Assembly: GCA_947259975.1 (NCBI GenBank)
Contig: CAMYOD010000006.1
Location: 1-64,000, forward strand
From: an uncultured Gammaproteobacteria bacterium
GTDB lineage: Bacteria; Pseudomonadota; Gammaproteobacteria; HyVt-429
Length of the DNA stretch: 64,000 nucleotides
Direction: 5' to 3'
Numbering within the stretch: the first letter of the stretch is position 1; every line of letters begins with the position of its first letter. A program made the position numbers and the translations under genes. This document shows positions 36,288 through 46,270 of this stretch, piece after piece. A model generated the notes under the pieces. It was not told the origin of the DNA. It worked only from the letters and a program-made list of their open reading frames with translations, and searched no databases.

Positions 36288-37421
36288 TTGGTTGGAGAAG
36301 TGACGATTCGCGCACATACAGCTTCGCTGGTTCAGCGACAGCCGACGAGAGGAATGCTCGCAGACAACCCAAACAGTATCCTGGATGGTCTCAATACCGC
36401 GGTATTGACGTTCGATGATTCCTTGCATCTGACGTCGATTAATCCGGCCGGTGAGATGTTGTTTGAGATCAGCGCCAAGCGGGCGACGGGCCTCACCGTT
36501 GAAGCTTTGTTACCAAACAGTCCCGATGTGTTCGCGGGCCTGCAGGACGCGGTGCGTAACCTGCATCCGTTCACGCTGCGCGGATTGATCCTGCGGCTGC
36601 CACAGGGAAAGCGGATTACCGTGGATGCCATGGTCACGCCCATTAGTGACCGCGCCGGACTCACCGAATTGATTGTGGAACTGACTCAGGTCGATCGTCT
36701 GTTGCGCCTGGCACAGGAGGACAGCATTCTCAATCGGCATGCCGCGGGCAAGGAAGTGCTGCGCGGCCTCGCGCATGAGATCAAGAATCCTCTGGGCGGG
36801 CTTCGTGGTGCCGCCCAATTACTCGAACGCGAGCTGCCGGATCGTTCTCTGAACGAATACACGCACATCATTATTCACGAGGCGGACCGCCTGCAGAGTC
36901 TGGTGGATCGCATGATGGGTTCGGCCCAGCCGTTCAAGGACGAAATGGTCAATATTCATCGCGTGCTCGCGCGCGTCTGCACGTTAATCGAGGCGGAATT
37001 TCCGCATGGCCTGAGTGTTGTAACTGATTATGATCCCAGCGCACCGCGTTTTCGTGGTGATGCGGATCAGATGATACAGGCGGTCTTGAATCTGGTACGC
37101 AATGCCGCCGAGGCCATGCACGGACGTGGCGAGATTCACTTACGCACACGAATGGAGCGGCAATTTACCGTCGGTCACGCGCGCCATCGTCTGGTGCTGC
37201 GCGCCGATATCGAGGACGACGGTCCGGGCGTTCCCAGGGAACTCATCGACCGGGTGTTTATGCCCATGGTTACCGGACGTGCGGAAGGTACCGGTCTCGG
37301 GCTGTCCATCGCTCAGGAAATCGTTAATCGGCACCACGGTGTCATCACCTGTGACAGTCGTCCCGGCAAGACTGTCTTTTCGATCTTTTTGCCTTTGGAG
37401 AATGGAAATGATGGCAGCTGA
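36288..37421 (+). CDS. ntrB: Nitrogen regulation sensor kinase NtrB
   Basis: The protein has up to 377 residues. Possible starts are TTG 36288, GTG 36300 and ATG 36354; none has a good ribosome binding site, and ATG 36354 gives 355 residues, close to E. coli GlnL (349). It has an N-terminal PAS domain, the H-box RGLAHEIKNPLGGLRGAAQL with the phosphorylated His, the N-box VLNLVRNAAEAM, and G-boxes DDGPGVP and GTGLGLS. It phosphorylates or dephosphorylates NtrC according to PII status. It overlaps ntrC by 14 nt. Confidence 0.95.
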   Translation: MVGEVTIRAHTASLVQRQPTRGMLADNPNSILDGLNTAVLTFDDSLHLTSINPAGEMLFEISAKRATGLTVEALLPNSPDVFAGLQDAVRNLHPFTLRGLILRLPQGKRITVDAMVTPISDRAGLTELIVELTQVDRLLRLAQEDSILNRHAAGKEVLRGLAHEIKNPLGGLRGAAQLLERELPDRSLNEYTHIIIHEADRLQSLVDRMMGSAQPFKDEMVNIHRVLARVCTLIEAEFPHGLSVVTDYDPSAPRFRGDADQMIQAVLNLVRNAAEAMHGRGEIHLRTRMERQFTVGHARHRLVLRADIEDDGPGVPRELIDRVFMPMVTGRAEGTGLGLSIAQEIVNRHHGVITCDSRPGKTVFSIFLPLENGNDGS

Positions 37422-38811
37422 GGCAAAGGTCTGGGTCGTCGACGACGACAATTCGATTCGTTGGGTACTCGAGCGCGCGCTGGGTAAGGCGGGCATGAAT
37501 GTACGCAGTTTTGAGAATGCCCTCGACATCCCGGATCTGCTCCACCGGCAACAACCAGATGTAATCATCACCGATATACGCATGCCGGGTTTGAGCGGAC
37601 TGGATCTGCTCGATGCGATCAAGCACGAGGTGCCCGATCTGCCCGTCATTGTCACCACTGCACACACGGATCTCGACAGCGCCGTGGCCTCCTACCGTGG
37701 CGGTGCCTTCGAATATCTGCCCAAGCCCTTCGATGTGGACGATGCGGTCAATCTTACGCAGCGCGCTATCGAACATCGGCGCCAGCAAAGTGAAGTGACG
37801 CCGCCAATTGCGGAGCCGGTCACCGAGATCATCGGTGAGGCGCCTTCGATGCAGGAGGTGTTCCGCGCCATCGGCCGTCTGTCCACCTCGAACATGAATG
37901 TGCTCATCAACGGCGAGTCCGGCACCGGTAAGGAGCTGGTCGCCCGTGCCCTGCATAATCACGGACCGCGTGCAGACAAGCCATTTGTCGCCATCAATAT
38001 CGCGGCGATCCCCGGTGAGCTATTGGAATCCGAATTGTTCGGTCATGAGCGCGGCGCCTTCACCGGTGCGCACACGCAGCGCAAGGGGCGCTTCGAACAG
38101 GCCAATGGCGGCACCCTGTTTCTCGACGAAATCGGTGACATGTCGGCGGAACTGCAGAGCCGGCTGCTGCGCGTACTGTCGGACGGCAAGTTTTACCGCG
38201 TCGGCGGCCACGATCAGATCGAAACCGATGTGCGCATCATCGCCGCCACTAATCAGGATCTCGAGCGGCGCGTAGGCGATGGCCTGTTTCGTGAGGACCT
38301 GTTTCACCGCCTGAACGTGATTCGTATCCATCTGCCGTCACTACGGCAGCGTCGCGAGGATATTCCCACCCTGGTGCATCACTTCCTCGGCCGTTCGGCG
38401 CTGGAACTCGGTGTGGAGGTGAAGCAGATCGCGCCGGAGGCGGAGGAGTACCTGGCGTCACTCGACTGGCCCGGCAACGTGCGCCAGCTGGAGAATACCT
38501 GCCGCTGGCTGACGGTGATGGCGCCGAGTCAGACTATTCAGCTTGCGGATCTACCGCCGGAGTTGCGCGAAGACAAGTCCGGCGGCCGCAGCGATGCGGA
38601 CTGGGAGGCGGCGCTGCGCTCCCTGGTGCGGCAAAAACTATCCCGCGGCGACGCCGATCTGTTGAGCGATATCGGCCTGCAGTTCGAGCGCATCCTGCTG
38701 GAGGAATCCCTCAAGCACACCGGTGGGCACAAGCAGGAAGCAGCGAAACGTATCGGCTGGGGCCGTAACACGCTGACGCGCAAGCTGAAGGAATTGAATA
38801 TCGACGCGTAA
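37408..38811 (+). CDS. ntrC: Nitrogen regulation response regulator NtrC
   Basis: The protein has 467 residues from ATG 37408, which has GGAG 7 nt upstream. The receiver domain has VVDDDNS, the phosphorylated Asp in [10 protein letters not shown] and a Lys in YLPKPFD. The AAA+ domain has Walker [15 protein letters not shown], the sigma-54 contact GAFTGA (in [11 protein letters not shown]), Walker [12 protein letters not shown] and the R-finger region. The C-terminal Fis-type helix-turn-helix contains [19 protein letters not shown]. It activates glnA from the enhancer upstream. Confidence 0.97.
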   Translation: MMAAEAKVWVVDDDNSIRWVLERALGKAGMNVRSFENALDIPDLLHRQQPDVIITDIRMPGLSGLDLLDAIKHEVPDLPVIVTTAHTDLDSAVASYRGGAFEYLPKPFDVDDAVNLTQRAIEHRRQQSEVTPPIAEPVTEIIGEAPSMQEVFRAIGRLSTSNMNVLINGESGTGKELVARALHNHGPRADKPFVAINIAAIPGELLESELFGHERGAFTGAHTQRKGRFEQANGGTLFLDEIGDMSAELQSRLLRVLSDGKFYRVGGHDQIETDVRIIAATNQDLERRVGDGLFREDLFHRLNVIRIHLPSLRQRREDIPTLVHHFLGRSALELGVEVKQIAPEAEEYLASLDWPGNVRQLENTCRWLTVMAPSQTIQLADLPPELREDKSGGRSDADWEAALRSLVRQKLSRGDADLLSDIGLQFERILLEESLKHTGGHKQEAAKRIGWGRNTLTRKLKELNIDA

Positions 38812-38815
38812 CTGT

Positions 38816-40153
38816 TTAGCGCGTTATTACAGTGTTAATGGCGCCAATCAGGCCAGGTCCTCGCGCAGACTGCAAGAAACGCGGATTGCAATCCTCGCAC
38901 TCTTCTTCGTCCGGGTCGGGCTGGAACGTGGTCGTGGTGGTGCTGTTGCTGGAGGTTTCGCTCGTCGTGCTGGTATCGACGACGGTGTCAGTCTCACTGG
39001 ACTGTTGAAACCGGCTCTTGTCCTCCCTGTTGCCCGACTCCTCGAGTTGCACATGCACGTCGCGCATCACCATGTCGGTATACATGCGATCCACGAACGG
39101 GCGCGCCTCTCGTTGTTTGAAGAGCTGCCCTAGTCCACTGAAGGGATTGCTGCCCTCGAACGGTACCTGCAGGCGGGCGCCGACGAAAAAGTCGGTATCG
39201 TTCAGTTTGTCGTTCTCGAATACCTCGGCATCGAAGGTGAGGTAAGGGCCGGCGCGCACTTCCAGCCGCCCCTTGGCGCCTTCGATGTCCTCGCCGTAAC
39301 GGGATTCGAAGTCGTAATGCCCGACGAAGACACGCACCTCCGGCGCGGTCTCCGCCAGCGGCAGTTTGACGCCGATCTCCGCATCGTAACCCCGCAGCGC
39401 GGCCTCGAAACGTTCGAAGTACCGGTCCGTGGTCGTGGTGGTCGTTGCGGTGGTGGTCTTCGTGGTCGTGGTCTTGATCGTCGTCGTCGTGGTGGTCGTG
39501 TTCGTCAGTGTGCCGCCCCGAGTAGGCACCGTCGACACGTCGGTCGTCGTGGATACGTCGGTCTTTGTGGATTTGTCGACGTCGGTCATGACCGCCGTAT
39601 CGATATCCCGGGTCATGGACTCGGCGATCTTTCGGTCGTCGGTGAGCGGGTCGTAGAAATTAACCCGCGCATCCACCCAGCGGCTCAGAAATTCGAGACC
39701 CGCACCCAGCTGACTGAAGCGATTGCCATTCGGTGAATTGCGCGAATCCACGTAGGCGTTGGCGCCCAGGATCACATCCCGGTCATGCAGCTTATGTCGT
39801 ACGCCGGCGCCGAGGTTGAACTCGTTCTCGTCGCCGTCCGTGATCGAAAAGCGCGGATTTACGAAACTGAAGGTACCGCCCTGGTCGTACGCGGGCTGAA
39901 TGAAATCGCCGAAGACCTCGATAATGCCGTCGCCGGCGCGGATACCGGTGGTGACGTGGGCGGCGCGCGGTTCCTCGGCGAGCGCTGGAATGCCGGTAAC
40001 GCACGCAATTAGCGCGATTATCAGGGTGGCGAAGCGGCCGGCAAGACGACGGCCTTGGGGTTCTGAACAGGTATGTTTTCTTATTCTTTTCAAAGCCGGG
40101 CCCTTGTACTGGTCCTTCGTTATCCGGCCTCGGTCAAGGCCAGGGCGCATCAA
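38816..40153 (-). CDS. Inverse-autotransporter-like outer-membrane barrel, poly-Thr insert
   Basis: The protein has 445 residues from ATG 40153; TTG 40093 may be the real start, since it brings the signal peptide (LAGRFATLIIALIACVTGIPALA) near the N-terminus. After the signal, FVNPRFSITDGDENEFNLGA, VILGANAYVDSR and NRFSQLGAGLEF match the inverse-autotransporter (intimin/invasin) barrel. At residues 171-243 a Thr-rich segment with runs of up to nine Thr interrupts it; the barrel resumes at RGYDAEIGVKLPL. A second Ser/Thr-rich stretch (385-409) precedes an acidic CEDC tail. No passenger domain is present. Confidence 0.7.
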   Translation of the reverse strand: MMRPGLDRGRITKDQYKGPALKRIRKHTCSEPQGRRLAGRFATLIIALIACVTGIPALAEEPRAAHVTTGIRAGDGIIEVFGDFIQPAYDQGGTFSFVNPRFSITDGDENEFNLGAGVRHKLHDRDVILGANAYVDSRNSPNGNRFSQLGAGLEFLSRWVDARVNFYDPLTDDRKIAESMTRDIDTAVMTDVDKSTKTDVSTTTDVSTVPTRGGTLTNTTTTTTTIKTTTTKTTTATTTTTTDRYFERFEAALRGYDAEIGVKLPLAETAPEVRVFVGHYDFESRYGEDIEGAKGRLEVRAGPYLTFDAEVFENDKLNDTDFFVGARLQVPFEGSNPFSGLGQLFKQREARPFVDRMYTDMVMRDVHVQLEESGNREDKSRFQQSSETDTVVDTSTTSETSSNSTTTTTFQPDPDEEECEDCNPRFLQSARGPGLIGAINTVITR

Positions 40154-40252
40154 GCCTATCCGAGTTTAGGTTAGCGAAGAAAACGACACAACAGTCGATG
40201 ACGTCTGCCGGAGGAGAGCCCGATTTTCCGGCGTCACATGAACCCTCTTTTC

Positions 40253-41023
40253 CTAGTTACTCGCCACTCGATCCGCGCGACTTTCTTTGAGTGTCGGCGG
40301 CTCACCCATCAACGGCCGCATGGCCTGCAATAGATTGGCGAACAGATGTTTATGCTCCGCTTCTTCCCGCGCCAGCAGCTCCTTCGTGTGCTGGCGCTGG
40401 GTGGGCATGCGAAAACAGGCCGGGCAATTGTCCATAATGACGGGCAGGCCGGACTTGGCGACAAACTCCGCGGTCTGGCGCTCGCGCACATAGACCAGCG
40501 GCCGAATCACGCGCAGGTCGCCGGCGTCGATCACATAGTGCGCCTTCATGGTGTGCAGCTTGCCGCCATGAAACGCGCTCATGAGAAAAGATTCCGCCAG
40601 GTCATCCAGATGTTGCGCCAACACCAGGACGTTGTAGGCATTTTCGCGGGCGGTACTATAGAGAATTCCGCGACGCATGCGGGAACAAAAGGCGCAAAAC
40701 GAATCCCGCTGCATGTGTTCTTCCGCCAGTTTGGCGATGGGCTGACTGCGGTAGTAGTAAGGAATTCCCAGATCCGCAACATAGGCCTTGAGCGGCGAGG
40801 GATCGAAGCCTTCAATCTGGGGGTCGACCGTCGCTGCCGCGAGTTGGAAATTCACTGGCGCGTAGCTCTGCAGGTGGCGCAATATCTGCAACAGGGACAG
40901 GGAATCCTTGCCTCCGGACAGCCCCAGCAGCAGCCGGTCGCCATCCCGGATCATGGCGAAATCGGCGATCGCGCGGCCCGTCTGGCGCAGCAGACTCTTC
41001 GGTGGTTTGACTATCTCGCCCAT
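40253..41023 (-). CDS. ttcA: tRNA 2-thiocytidine biosynthesis protein
   Basis: The protein has 256 residues from ATG 41023. It has the PP-loop [15 protein letters not shown] and the paired CxxC motifs [11 protein letters not shown] and NCPACFRMP that bind the [4Fe-4S] cluster in TtcA, plus [10 protein letters not shown]. It thiolates cytidine 32 of certain tRNAs. It is divergent from metK across 195 bp. Confidence 0.93.
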   Translation of the reverse strand: MGEIVKPPKSLLRQTGRAIADFAMIRDGDRLLLGLSGGKDSLSLLQILRHLQSYAPVNFQLAAATVDPQIEGFDPSPLKAYVADLGIPYYYRSQPIAKLAEEHMQRDSFCAFCSRMRRGILYSTARENAYNVLVLAQHLDDLAESFLMSAFHGGKLHTMKAHYVIDAGDLRVIRPLVYVRERQTAEFVAKSGLPVIMDNCPACFRMPTQRQHTKELLAREEAEHKHLFANLLQAMRPLMGEPPTLKESRADRVASN

Positions 41024-41149
41024 GGCCTCATTATGCCAAAGCCGCGGAAAAATGGGGCTGCAGCCGGAGTTCATCTGGTCTGGCGCCGGCTGAACCCGAC
41101 GCAATCGGGTGATGCGGCCTATACGTCAATTCCGCACAGCGGCCACGGC

Positions 41150-41178
41150 TTCTGGCTGTGCCCGATAGCTGCTAAAAT
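41150..41178 (+). promoter_or_regulatory. Possible metK promoter
   Basis: TAAAAT at 41173-41178 is a good -10-like hexamer. TTCTGG lies 17 bp upstream as a poor -35. The metK ATG follows 41 bp after the -10. Low confidence because of the weak -35. Confidence 0.3.
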
Positions 41179-41218
41179 CGCCGCCTTTCGCGGACTTACC
41201 ACCAACGGAGCCATTAAG

Positions 41219-42403
41219 ATGTCGCGGAGTTATCTATTTACGTCCGAATCCGTGTCCGAGGGCCACCCGGACAAGGTCGCCGACCAGATTTCGGATGCGG
41301 TGCTCGACAATATCCTCGAGCAGGACAACACGGCGCGGGTCGCCTGCGAAACACTGATCAAGACCGGTGCGGTAATCGTTGCCGGTGAGATCACGACGGA
41401 ATCCTGGGTCGACCTGGATGAACTGGTGCGCGGCGTGGTCTGCGACATCGGCTATACCAGCTCAGACGTTGGCTTCGATGGCAGCACCTGTGCGGTCATG
41501 TCGCTGATTGGCAAACAGTCCGGCGACATCGCGCAGGGCGTGGATCGCACCGCGCCGGAAGAACAGGGTGCCGGTGACCAGGGCCTGATGTATGGCTATG
41601 CCACCAACGAGACCGATGTGCTGATGCCGGCCGCCATTACCTTCGCCCATCGCCTGGTGATGCGCCAGGCCGAAATGCGCAAAAGTCACGTATTGCCCTG
41701 GTTACGTCCCGATGCCAAGAGCCAGGTTACCTTCCGTTATGCCGACGGCAAGATCGTGGGCATCGATGCGGTGGTGCTGTCGACTCAGCACGATCCCGAT
41801 GTGGATTACTCGCATCTGCGCGAGGCGGTAATGGAAAACATTATCATGCCGGTGCTGCCGGATGAGTGGCTGCATAAGGACACCAAGTACCACATCAATC
41901 CCACCGGCAGCTTCATCATCGGTGGTCCGGTGGGTGACTGCGGGCTGACCGGTCGCAAGATCATCGTCGATACTTACGGCGGTGCGGCACGGCACGGTGG
42001 CGGCGCATTTTCCGGCAAGGATCCGTCCAAGGTGGACCGCTCCGCGGCCTATGCCGGTCGTTATGTGGCCAAGAACGTCGTTGCAGCGGGACTTGCCGAC
42101 CGTTGCGAGATTCAGATTTCCTACGCCATCGGTGTAGCCGAGCCGACCTCTATCTCGGTGGAGACCTTCGGTACCGGCAAGGTGGCGGACGAGAAAATCG
42201 AGGACCTGATCCGTGCGCACTTCGATCTGCGTCCCTACGGTATCCTGCAGATGCTCGACCTGGTGCGCCCGATCTATCGCAAGACCGCCGCCTACGGCCA
42301 TTTCGGTCGCGAGGAGCCGGAGTTCACCTGGGAGAAAATCGACAAGGCGGAAGCCTTGCGCGATGCCGCCGGCCTCGGCGCGTTGGAGGCCGCCGGCGGA
42401 TAA
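41219..42403 (+). CDS. metK: S-adenosylmethionine synthetase
   Basis: The protein has 394 residues from ATG 41219, with GGAG upstream. The reading frame is open far upstream but only shadows ttcA. It has [32 protein letters not shown], the loop [20 protein letters not shown] and [10 protein letters not shown]. It makes SAM from methionine and ATP. The SAH riboswitch and ahcY come next, then metF, so the methyl cycle is gathered here. Confidence 0.97.
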   Translation: MSRSYLFTSESVSEGHPDKVADQISDAVLDNILEQDNTARVACETLIKTGAVIVAGEITTESWVDLDELVRGVVCDIGYTSSDVGFDGSTCAVMSLIGKQSGDIAQGVDRTAPEEQGAGDQGLMYGYATNETDVLMPAAITFAHRLVMRQAEMRKSHVLPWLRPDAKSQVTFRYADGKIVGIDAVVLSTQHDPDVDYSHLREAVMENIIMPVLPDEWLHKDTKYHINPTGSFIIGGPVGDCGLTGRKIIVDTYGGAARHGGGAFSGKDPSKVDRSAAYAGRYVAKNVVAAGLADRCEIQISYAIGVAEPTSISVETFGTGKVADEKIEDLIRAHFDLRPYGILQMLDLVRPIYRKTAAYGHFGREEPEFTWEKIDKAEALRDAAGLGALEAAGG

Positions 42404-42440
42404 CCATTAATAGTCGCCGACGTCGGCGACGGCGCGCTGT

Positions 42441-42511
42441 CCCGAGGAGCGTTGCAACAGGATTCGTCCTGCCAGGCTCGGGAACCGCGCTTTTAAATCA
42501 ACGGCGCTCAT
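42441..42511 (+). promoter_or_regulatory. SAH riboswitch
   Basis: The conserved core is present: CCCGAGGAGCGTTGCAAC, GCCAGGCTCGGG and AACGGCGCTCA. CCCGAG (42441-42446) pairs with CTCGGG (42477-42482). CAGGA and TCCTG (42458-42471) make a hairpin with a TTCG loop. GAGCG (42447-42451) pairs with CGCTC (42505-42509) as the pseudoknot. The pseudoknot ends 7 nt before the ahcY ribosome binding site AGGAG. Known SAH riboswitches turn ahcY on when S-adenosylhomocysteine rises. Confidence 0.93.
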
Positions 42512-42530
42512 GAGTCAGGAGTAATGACAC

Positions 42531-43958
42531 ATGACCAGAGATGCAGCCGTGAATATCGATTCACCCGATTTCAAGGTCGCCGATATCGGCCTTGCGGATT
42601 GGGGCCGTAAGGAAATCGCCATCGCCGAGGTGGAGATGCCCGGCCTCATGGCGATCCGTGAAGAGTACGCCGCACAACAACCGCTCAAGGGCGCGCGTAT
42701 CTCCGGCAGCCTGCACATGACCATTCAGACCGCGGTGCTCATCGAGACCCTGGTCGCGCTGGGTGCCGAGGTGCGCTGGGCGTCCTGCAATATCTACTCC
42801 ACCCAGGACCATGCCGCCGCCGCGATTGCCGCCGCCGGCGTGCCGGTGTTCGCGTGGAAGGGTGAGACCCTCGAAGAGTACTGGTGGTGCACCGAACAGG
42901 CGATGACCTGGCCGGATAGCGCGGGTCCGAACATGATCCTCGACGATGGCGGTGACGCCACCATGTTGGTGCACAAGGGGGCCGAGTTCGAGGCCGCAGG
43001 TGAGGTGCCCGAGCCCAAGGCGGACGATTACGAAGAATGGAAGGTTTTCCTCGCCACCGTCCAGCGCAGCATCGCCAAGGATCCACAGAAGTGGACCAAT
43101 ATCGGCAAGGGTATCCGCGGCGTCACCGAAGAGACCACCACCGGTGTGCACCGGCTCTACCATATGGCGAAGGAAGGCGAACTCATGTTCCCCGCCATGA
43201 ACGTGAATGATTCCGTGACCAAGTCCAAGTTCGACAACCTGTACGGTTGCCGCGAGTCGTTGCTGGACGGCATCAAGCGCGCCACTGACGTCATGGTGGC
43301 GGGCAAGATCTGTGTGGTGTTGGGGTACGGTGACGTGGGTAAGGGTTGCGCGCAGGCCTTTCGTGGCATGGGCGCCACGGTGTGGGTCACCGAGATCGAT
43401 CCCATCTGTGCCCTGCAGGCATCGATGGAAGGCTACCGTGTGATAACCATGGACGAGGCCGCGTCCCAGGGTGACATCTTTGTCACCGCCACCGGCAACG
43501 TGGATGTCATTACCCATGATCACATGGCGGCGATGAAAAACGAGGCCATCGTCTGCAACATCGGCCATTTCGATTCCGAGATCGCCATCGCCGCGGTCGA
43601 GAAGTACGAATGGGAAGAGATCAAGCCGCAGGTGGATCACGTGATCTTTCCGGACGGCAAAAAGATCATCGTGCTGGCGAAGGGACGCCTGGTGAACCTG
43701 GGTTGTGCTACCGGTCACCCGAGCTTCGTGATGTCGGCCTCGTTCACCAATCAGGTGATGGCGCAGATCGAGTTGTTCAATAATCCCGACAACTATGACA
43801 AGAATGTCTTCGTGTTACCGAAGAAGCTGGATGAGAAGGTCGCGCGCCTGCATCTCAAGAAGATCGGTGTGCACCTGACCGAACTCACTCCGGAACAGGC
43901 CGACTATATCGATGTCGATGTCGATGGGCCTTACAAGCCGGAATATTATAGATATTAA
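42531..43958 (+). CDS. ahcY: S-adenosylhomocysteine hydrolase
   Basis: The protein has 475 residues, the long proteobacterial form with an insertion of about 40 residues (here [20 protein letters not shown]). It has [25 protein letters not shown]-binding [18 protein letters not shown], and the C-terminal [20 protein letters not shown] with the conserved end KPEYYRY. It splits SAH into adenosine and homocysteine. AGGAG lies 9 nt upstream, next to the SAH riboswitch. Confidence 0.97.
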   Translation: MTRDAAVNIDSPDFKVADIGLADWGRKEIAIAEVEMPGLMAIREEYAAQQPLKGARISGSLHMTIQTAVLIETLVALGAEVRWASCNIYSTQDHAAAAIAAAGVPVFAWKGETLEEYWWCTEQAMTWPDSAGPNMILDDGGDATMLVHKGAEFEAAGEVPEPKADDYEEWKVFLATVQRSIAKDPQKWTNIGKGIRGVTEETTTGVHRLYHMAKEGELMFPAMNVNDSVTKSKFDNLYGCRESLLDGIKRATDVMVAGKICVVLGYGDVGKGCAQAFRGMGATVWVTEIDPICALQASMEGYRVITMDEAASQGDIFVTATGNVDVITHDHMAAMKNEAIVCNIGHFDSEIAIAAVEKYEWEEIKPQVDHVIFPDGKKIIVLAKGRLVNLGCATGHPSFVMSASFTNQVMAQIELFNNPDNYDKNVFVLPKKLDEKVARLHLKKIGVHLTELTPEQADYIDVDVDGPYKPEYYRY

Positions 43959-43974
43959 GATAGATACAAGGATC

Positions 43975-44149
43975 AAGTTGCAAGATACAAGCAAGCGGGA
44001 GCTCGGCAGTAACGACCGGCTCCCGCTTTTTTGTTGTCTAGAGCACTCCCGGTCGAAAAGATCGCGACAGTTGGACGGATCCCATCGTTTCTAATGTCGG
44101 TGTATTTAGTTCTTTAAACTTGCATCTTATGACTTGTATCTTGTAACTT
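43975..44149. repeat. Inverted-repeat-bounded segment between ahcY and metF
   Basis: AAGTTGCAAGATACAAG at 43975-43991 is the inverse of CTTGTATCTTGTAACTT at 44133-44149, with one mismatch. Further copies of the CTTG(C/T)ATCTTA unit lie beside the right arm (44119-44129 and 44147-44157), and a GATACAAG unit lies left of the left arm. The segment between contains the ahcY terminator. It has no open frame, so it might be a small non-autonomous element or a large foldback. Confidence 0.5.
43995..44032 (+). terminator. Terminator after ahcY
   Basis: GCGGGAGC pairs with GCTCCCGC, extended by CGG/CCG, around a loop CAGTAACGA, and is followed by a run of six T. It lies 36 bp after the ahcY stop. Confidence 0.85.
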
Positions 44150-44184
44150 GCATCTTATTATTTCGTATCTCAAATTCTTAATAG

Positions 44185-45039
44185 ATGATGGATAGTCAAA
44201 GCAAATACGACAAAGTCTTCAGCTGCGAGTTCTTTCCGCCCAAATCAGAAGACGCCGCGGACAAGCTACGTAAGGCTCGTCAGCAACTGGCGGAATTGGG
44301 GCCGAAATACTTCTCCGTGACTTTCGGTGCTGGCGGCAGCACCCAGGACCGTACCTTCGGCACGGTCAAGGAAATTCAGGAGGAAGGGCGCGTCGAGGCG
44401 GCGCCGCATATCTCCTGCATCGCCTCCAGCAAGGATGACATCCGCGCATTACTCGACGGCTACCGGGAGCTGGGGGTCAAGCATCTGGTGGCACTGCGTG
44501 GCGATATGCCCTCCGGCATGGGCGATACACCGGGCGAGTTGAGTTACGCCAACGAGCTGGTGAGTTTCATTCGTGATGAGACCGGCGACCATTTCGACAT
44601 CGAGGTCGCCGCGTATCCGGAGTTTCATCCCCAGGCGACAAGCGCGCAGGACGATCTGCTGAACTTCAAGCGCAAGGTGGACGCCGGTGCCAGTGCCGCG
44701 TTGACCCAGTACTTCTACAATCCCGATGCGTATTTCGCGTTCGTGGAGGCCGTGGAAAAGCTTGGCGTCGATTTACCGATCGTGCCCGGGATCATGCCCA
44801 TTACCAATTATGTGCAATTGGCCCGTTTCTCGGACGCGTGTGGTGCCGAGATTCCGCGCTGGATACGCAAACGGCTGGCGGACTTCGGCGAAGACAAGGC
44901 GTCGCTGCAGGCATTCGGTCTGGATGTCACCACCCAGCTGTGCGAACGCCTGTTGGCCGGCGGCGCCCCCGGTCTGCACTTCTACACCATGAATCGGTCC
45001 GGACCGACGACGGAAATCTGGCGCCGACTCAACCTTTGA
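44185..45039 (+). CDS. metF: 5,10-methylenetetrahydrofolate reductase
   Basis: The protein has 284 residues (start ATG 44185 or 44188). It has the family N-terminus FSCEFFPPKSEDA, YFSVTFGAGGSTQDRT, PHISCIASSKDD, LVALRGDMPSG, the flavin-site segment AAYPEFHPQA, ALTQYFYNPDAYF and GIMPITNY. It makes 5-methyl-THF, the methyl donor for MetH encoded 2.5 kb downstream. A terminator separates it from ahcY. Confidence 0.96.
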   Translation: MMDSQSKYDKVFSCEFFPPKSEDAADKLRKARQQLAELGPKYFSVTFGAGGSTQDRTFGTVKEIQEEGRVEAAPHISCIASSKDDIRALLDGYRELGVKHLVALRGDMPSGMGDTPGELSYANELVSFIRDETGDHFDIEVAAYPEFHPQATSAQDDLLNFKRKVDAGASAALTQYFYNPDAYFAFVEAVEKLGVDLPIVPGIMPITNYVQLARFSDACGAEIPRWIRKRLADFGEDKASLQAFGLDVTTQLCERLLAGGAPGLHFYTMNRSGPTTEIWRRLNL

Positions 45040-45088
45040 GTCTCAGAGTACCGTGGCATGCGCGCGCGACGGCAAGTGCGCCGTTGTG

Positions 45089-45106
45089 TATCGGTATATT
45101 CCGATA
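45089..45106. promoter_or_regulatory. Palindrome upstream of GGDEF gene
   Basis: TATCGG-TATATT-CCGATA is a perfect 6-bp dyad with a 6-bp spacer, in the 271-bp gap before the PAS-GGDEF gene. It could be an operator. No family match is claimed. Confidence 0.3.
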
Positions 45107-45131
45107 TGTTTATGTGAACACGGCCGCACAA

Positions 45132-45172
45132 TTGACCTAGGTCTAGGAGGTATATTGCGAAGTGAATATACT
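45132..45172 (+). promoter_or_regulatory. FNR-family-like site with -10 element
   Basis: TTGACCTAGGTCTA (45132-45145) resembles the palindrome TTGAC-N4-GTCAA with one mismatch. A -10-like TATACT follows at 45167-45172, placing the box centre about 40 bp before the expected start site, as in class II CRP/FNR promoters. The downstream gene is the PAS-GGDEF protein. Confidence 0.4.
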
Positions 45173-45310
45173 GACTGCCAAAAATTCCTATACAATACGC
45201 AACCTACGCACGCGCGCGGCGTCCGCCACGTCGGAATGACAGGGCTTTGTGGTAGCGCGCAAAAACAACAAAAACGCGATGTATGACTATCACCAAAACC
45301 GGAGGCCGCA

Positions 45311-46234
45311 ATGGCTATCTGTCCGCGCACCTGTCTGTTGGAGGAGTTGCCTGAGTCGGTGATGTTGACCGACGTGAAAGGGAATATTCAATACGTCAAC
45401 GACACGTTTGAGAAAATCACCGGCTACCATAGCGCGGAAGCGCTCGGTCGTACGCCGAGCATTCTGCGTTCCAGCCGTCAGCCGCCGGAGTTTTATCGTC
45501 ACTTCTGGAACGAGATCCTGGCAGGTAATGTTTTTCGTGAAGTCTTCATTAATCGACACAAGGATGGATCGTTATTCTACGAAGACAAATCAATTACCCC
45601 GGTCAAGGACGCCAGCGGCGAGATTACTCATTTTCTCGCCGTCGGGCGGGACATCACCCATCGGATCGAGGAGCGGGATCGGCTCCAGCAACTCGCCTAC
45701 CACGATGACCTCACCGGGCTGCCGAATCGCCCGTTACTGATGGATCGGCTTAATAGCGCCATCGACCGTGCACAGCGTAACGCGACGGTGCTCGCCGTGG
45801 CACTGCTCGATCTTGACCGTTTTAAATCAGTAAACGACAGCCTGGGACACGCGGCGGGCGATGAGTTGCTGAAGCAGACGGCGCACCGGCTGCGCTCATG
45901 CTTGCGCCAGACCGATACGGTATCGCGCCTTGCCGGCGATGAATTTGTAGTTCTTCTGGAGGGATTGCATCACCGCGCGGAGGCGGCGACTGCACTCGAT
46001 AAAGTCAGCAATACGTTGGTGGCACCGTTTCGATTAAATGATCATGAAGTGTATCAAACTTGCAGTGTAGGTGTTACCACGGGTCCCTACGAAGATGACG
46101 ACACCGAGCGTCTACTCATCAAAGCGGATATGGCGATGTACGCGGCGAAACGAAAAGGACGCGACAATTTGCAGTACTACTCAACGGCGCTGATGGAGCA
46201 ATTTGGCGATGATTACACACGCCGCCGACTTTAA
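45311..46234 (+). CDS. PAS-GGDEF diguanylate cyclase
   Basis: The protein has 307 residues with no membrane helix. The PAS domain (about 10-115) includes DVKGNIQYVNDTFEKITGY and RHKDGSLFYEDKSITPVKD, with a PAC-like end GRDITHRIEERDRLQQL. The GGDEF domain starts AYHDDLTGLPNRPLLMDRL; the active-site motif is AGDEF, an accepted variant. No RxxD inhibitory site is obvious four to five residues before it. It would make c-di-GMP in the cytoplasm in response to a ligand or redox cue at PAS. GGAGG precedes the ATG. Confidence 0.92.
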   Translation: MAICPRTCLLEELPESVMLTDVKGNIQYVNDTFEKITGYHSAEALGRTPSILRSSRQPPEFYRHFWNEILAGNVFREVFINRHKDGSLFYEDKSITPVKDASGEITHFLAVGRDITHRIEERDRLQQLAYHDDLTGLPNRPLLMDRLNSAIDRAQRNATVLAVALLDLDRFKSVNDSLGHAAGDELLKQTAHRLRSCLRQTDTVSRLAGDEFVVLLEGLHHRAEAATALDKVSNTLVAPFRLNDHEVYQTCSVGVTTGPYEDDDTERLLIKADMAMYAAKRKGRDNLQYYSTALMEQFGDDYTRRRL

Positions 46235-46270
46235 CGACTGGATGATCGGGTAATTAACGAAGTGGAGAAA

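Noticed and set aside
39426-39640. CRISPR or satellite array in the GTCGTGGTGGTC-like repeats
   Set aside because: It is the poly-Thr coding segment of the barrel gene; spacing and spacers of an array are absent.
40346-41218. Long upstream extension of the metK reading frame
   Set aside because: It is the shadow of ttcA on the other strand; metK homology starts at 41219.
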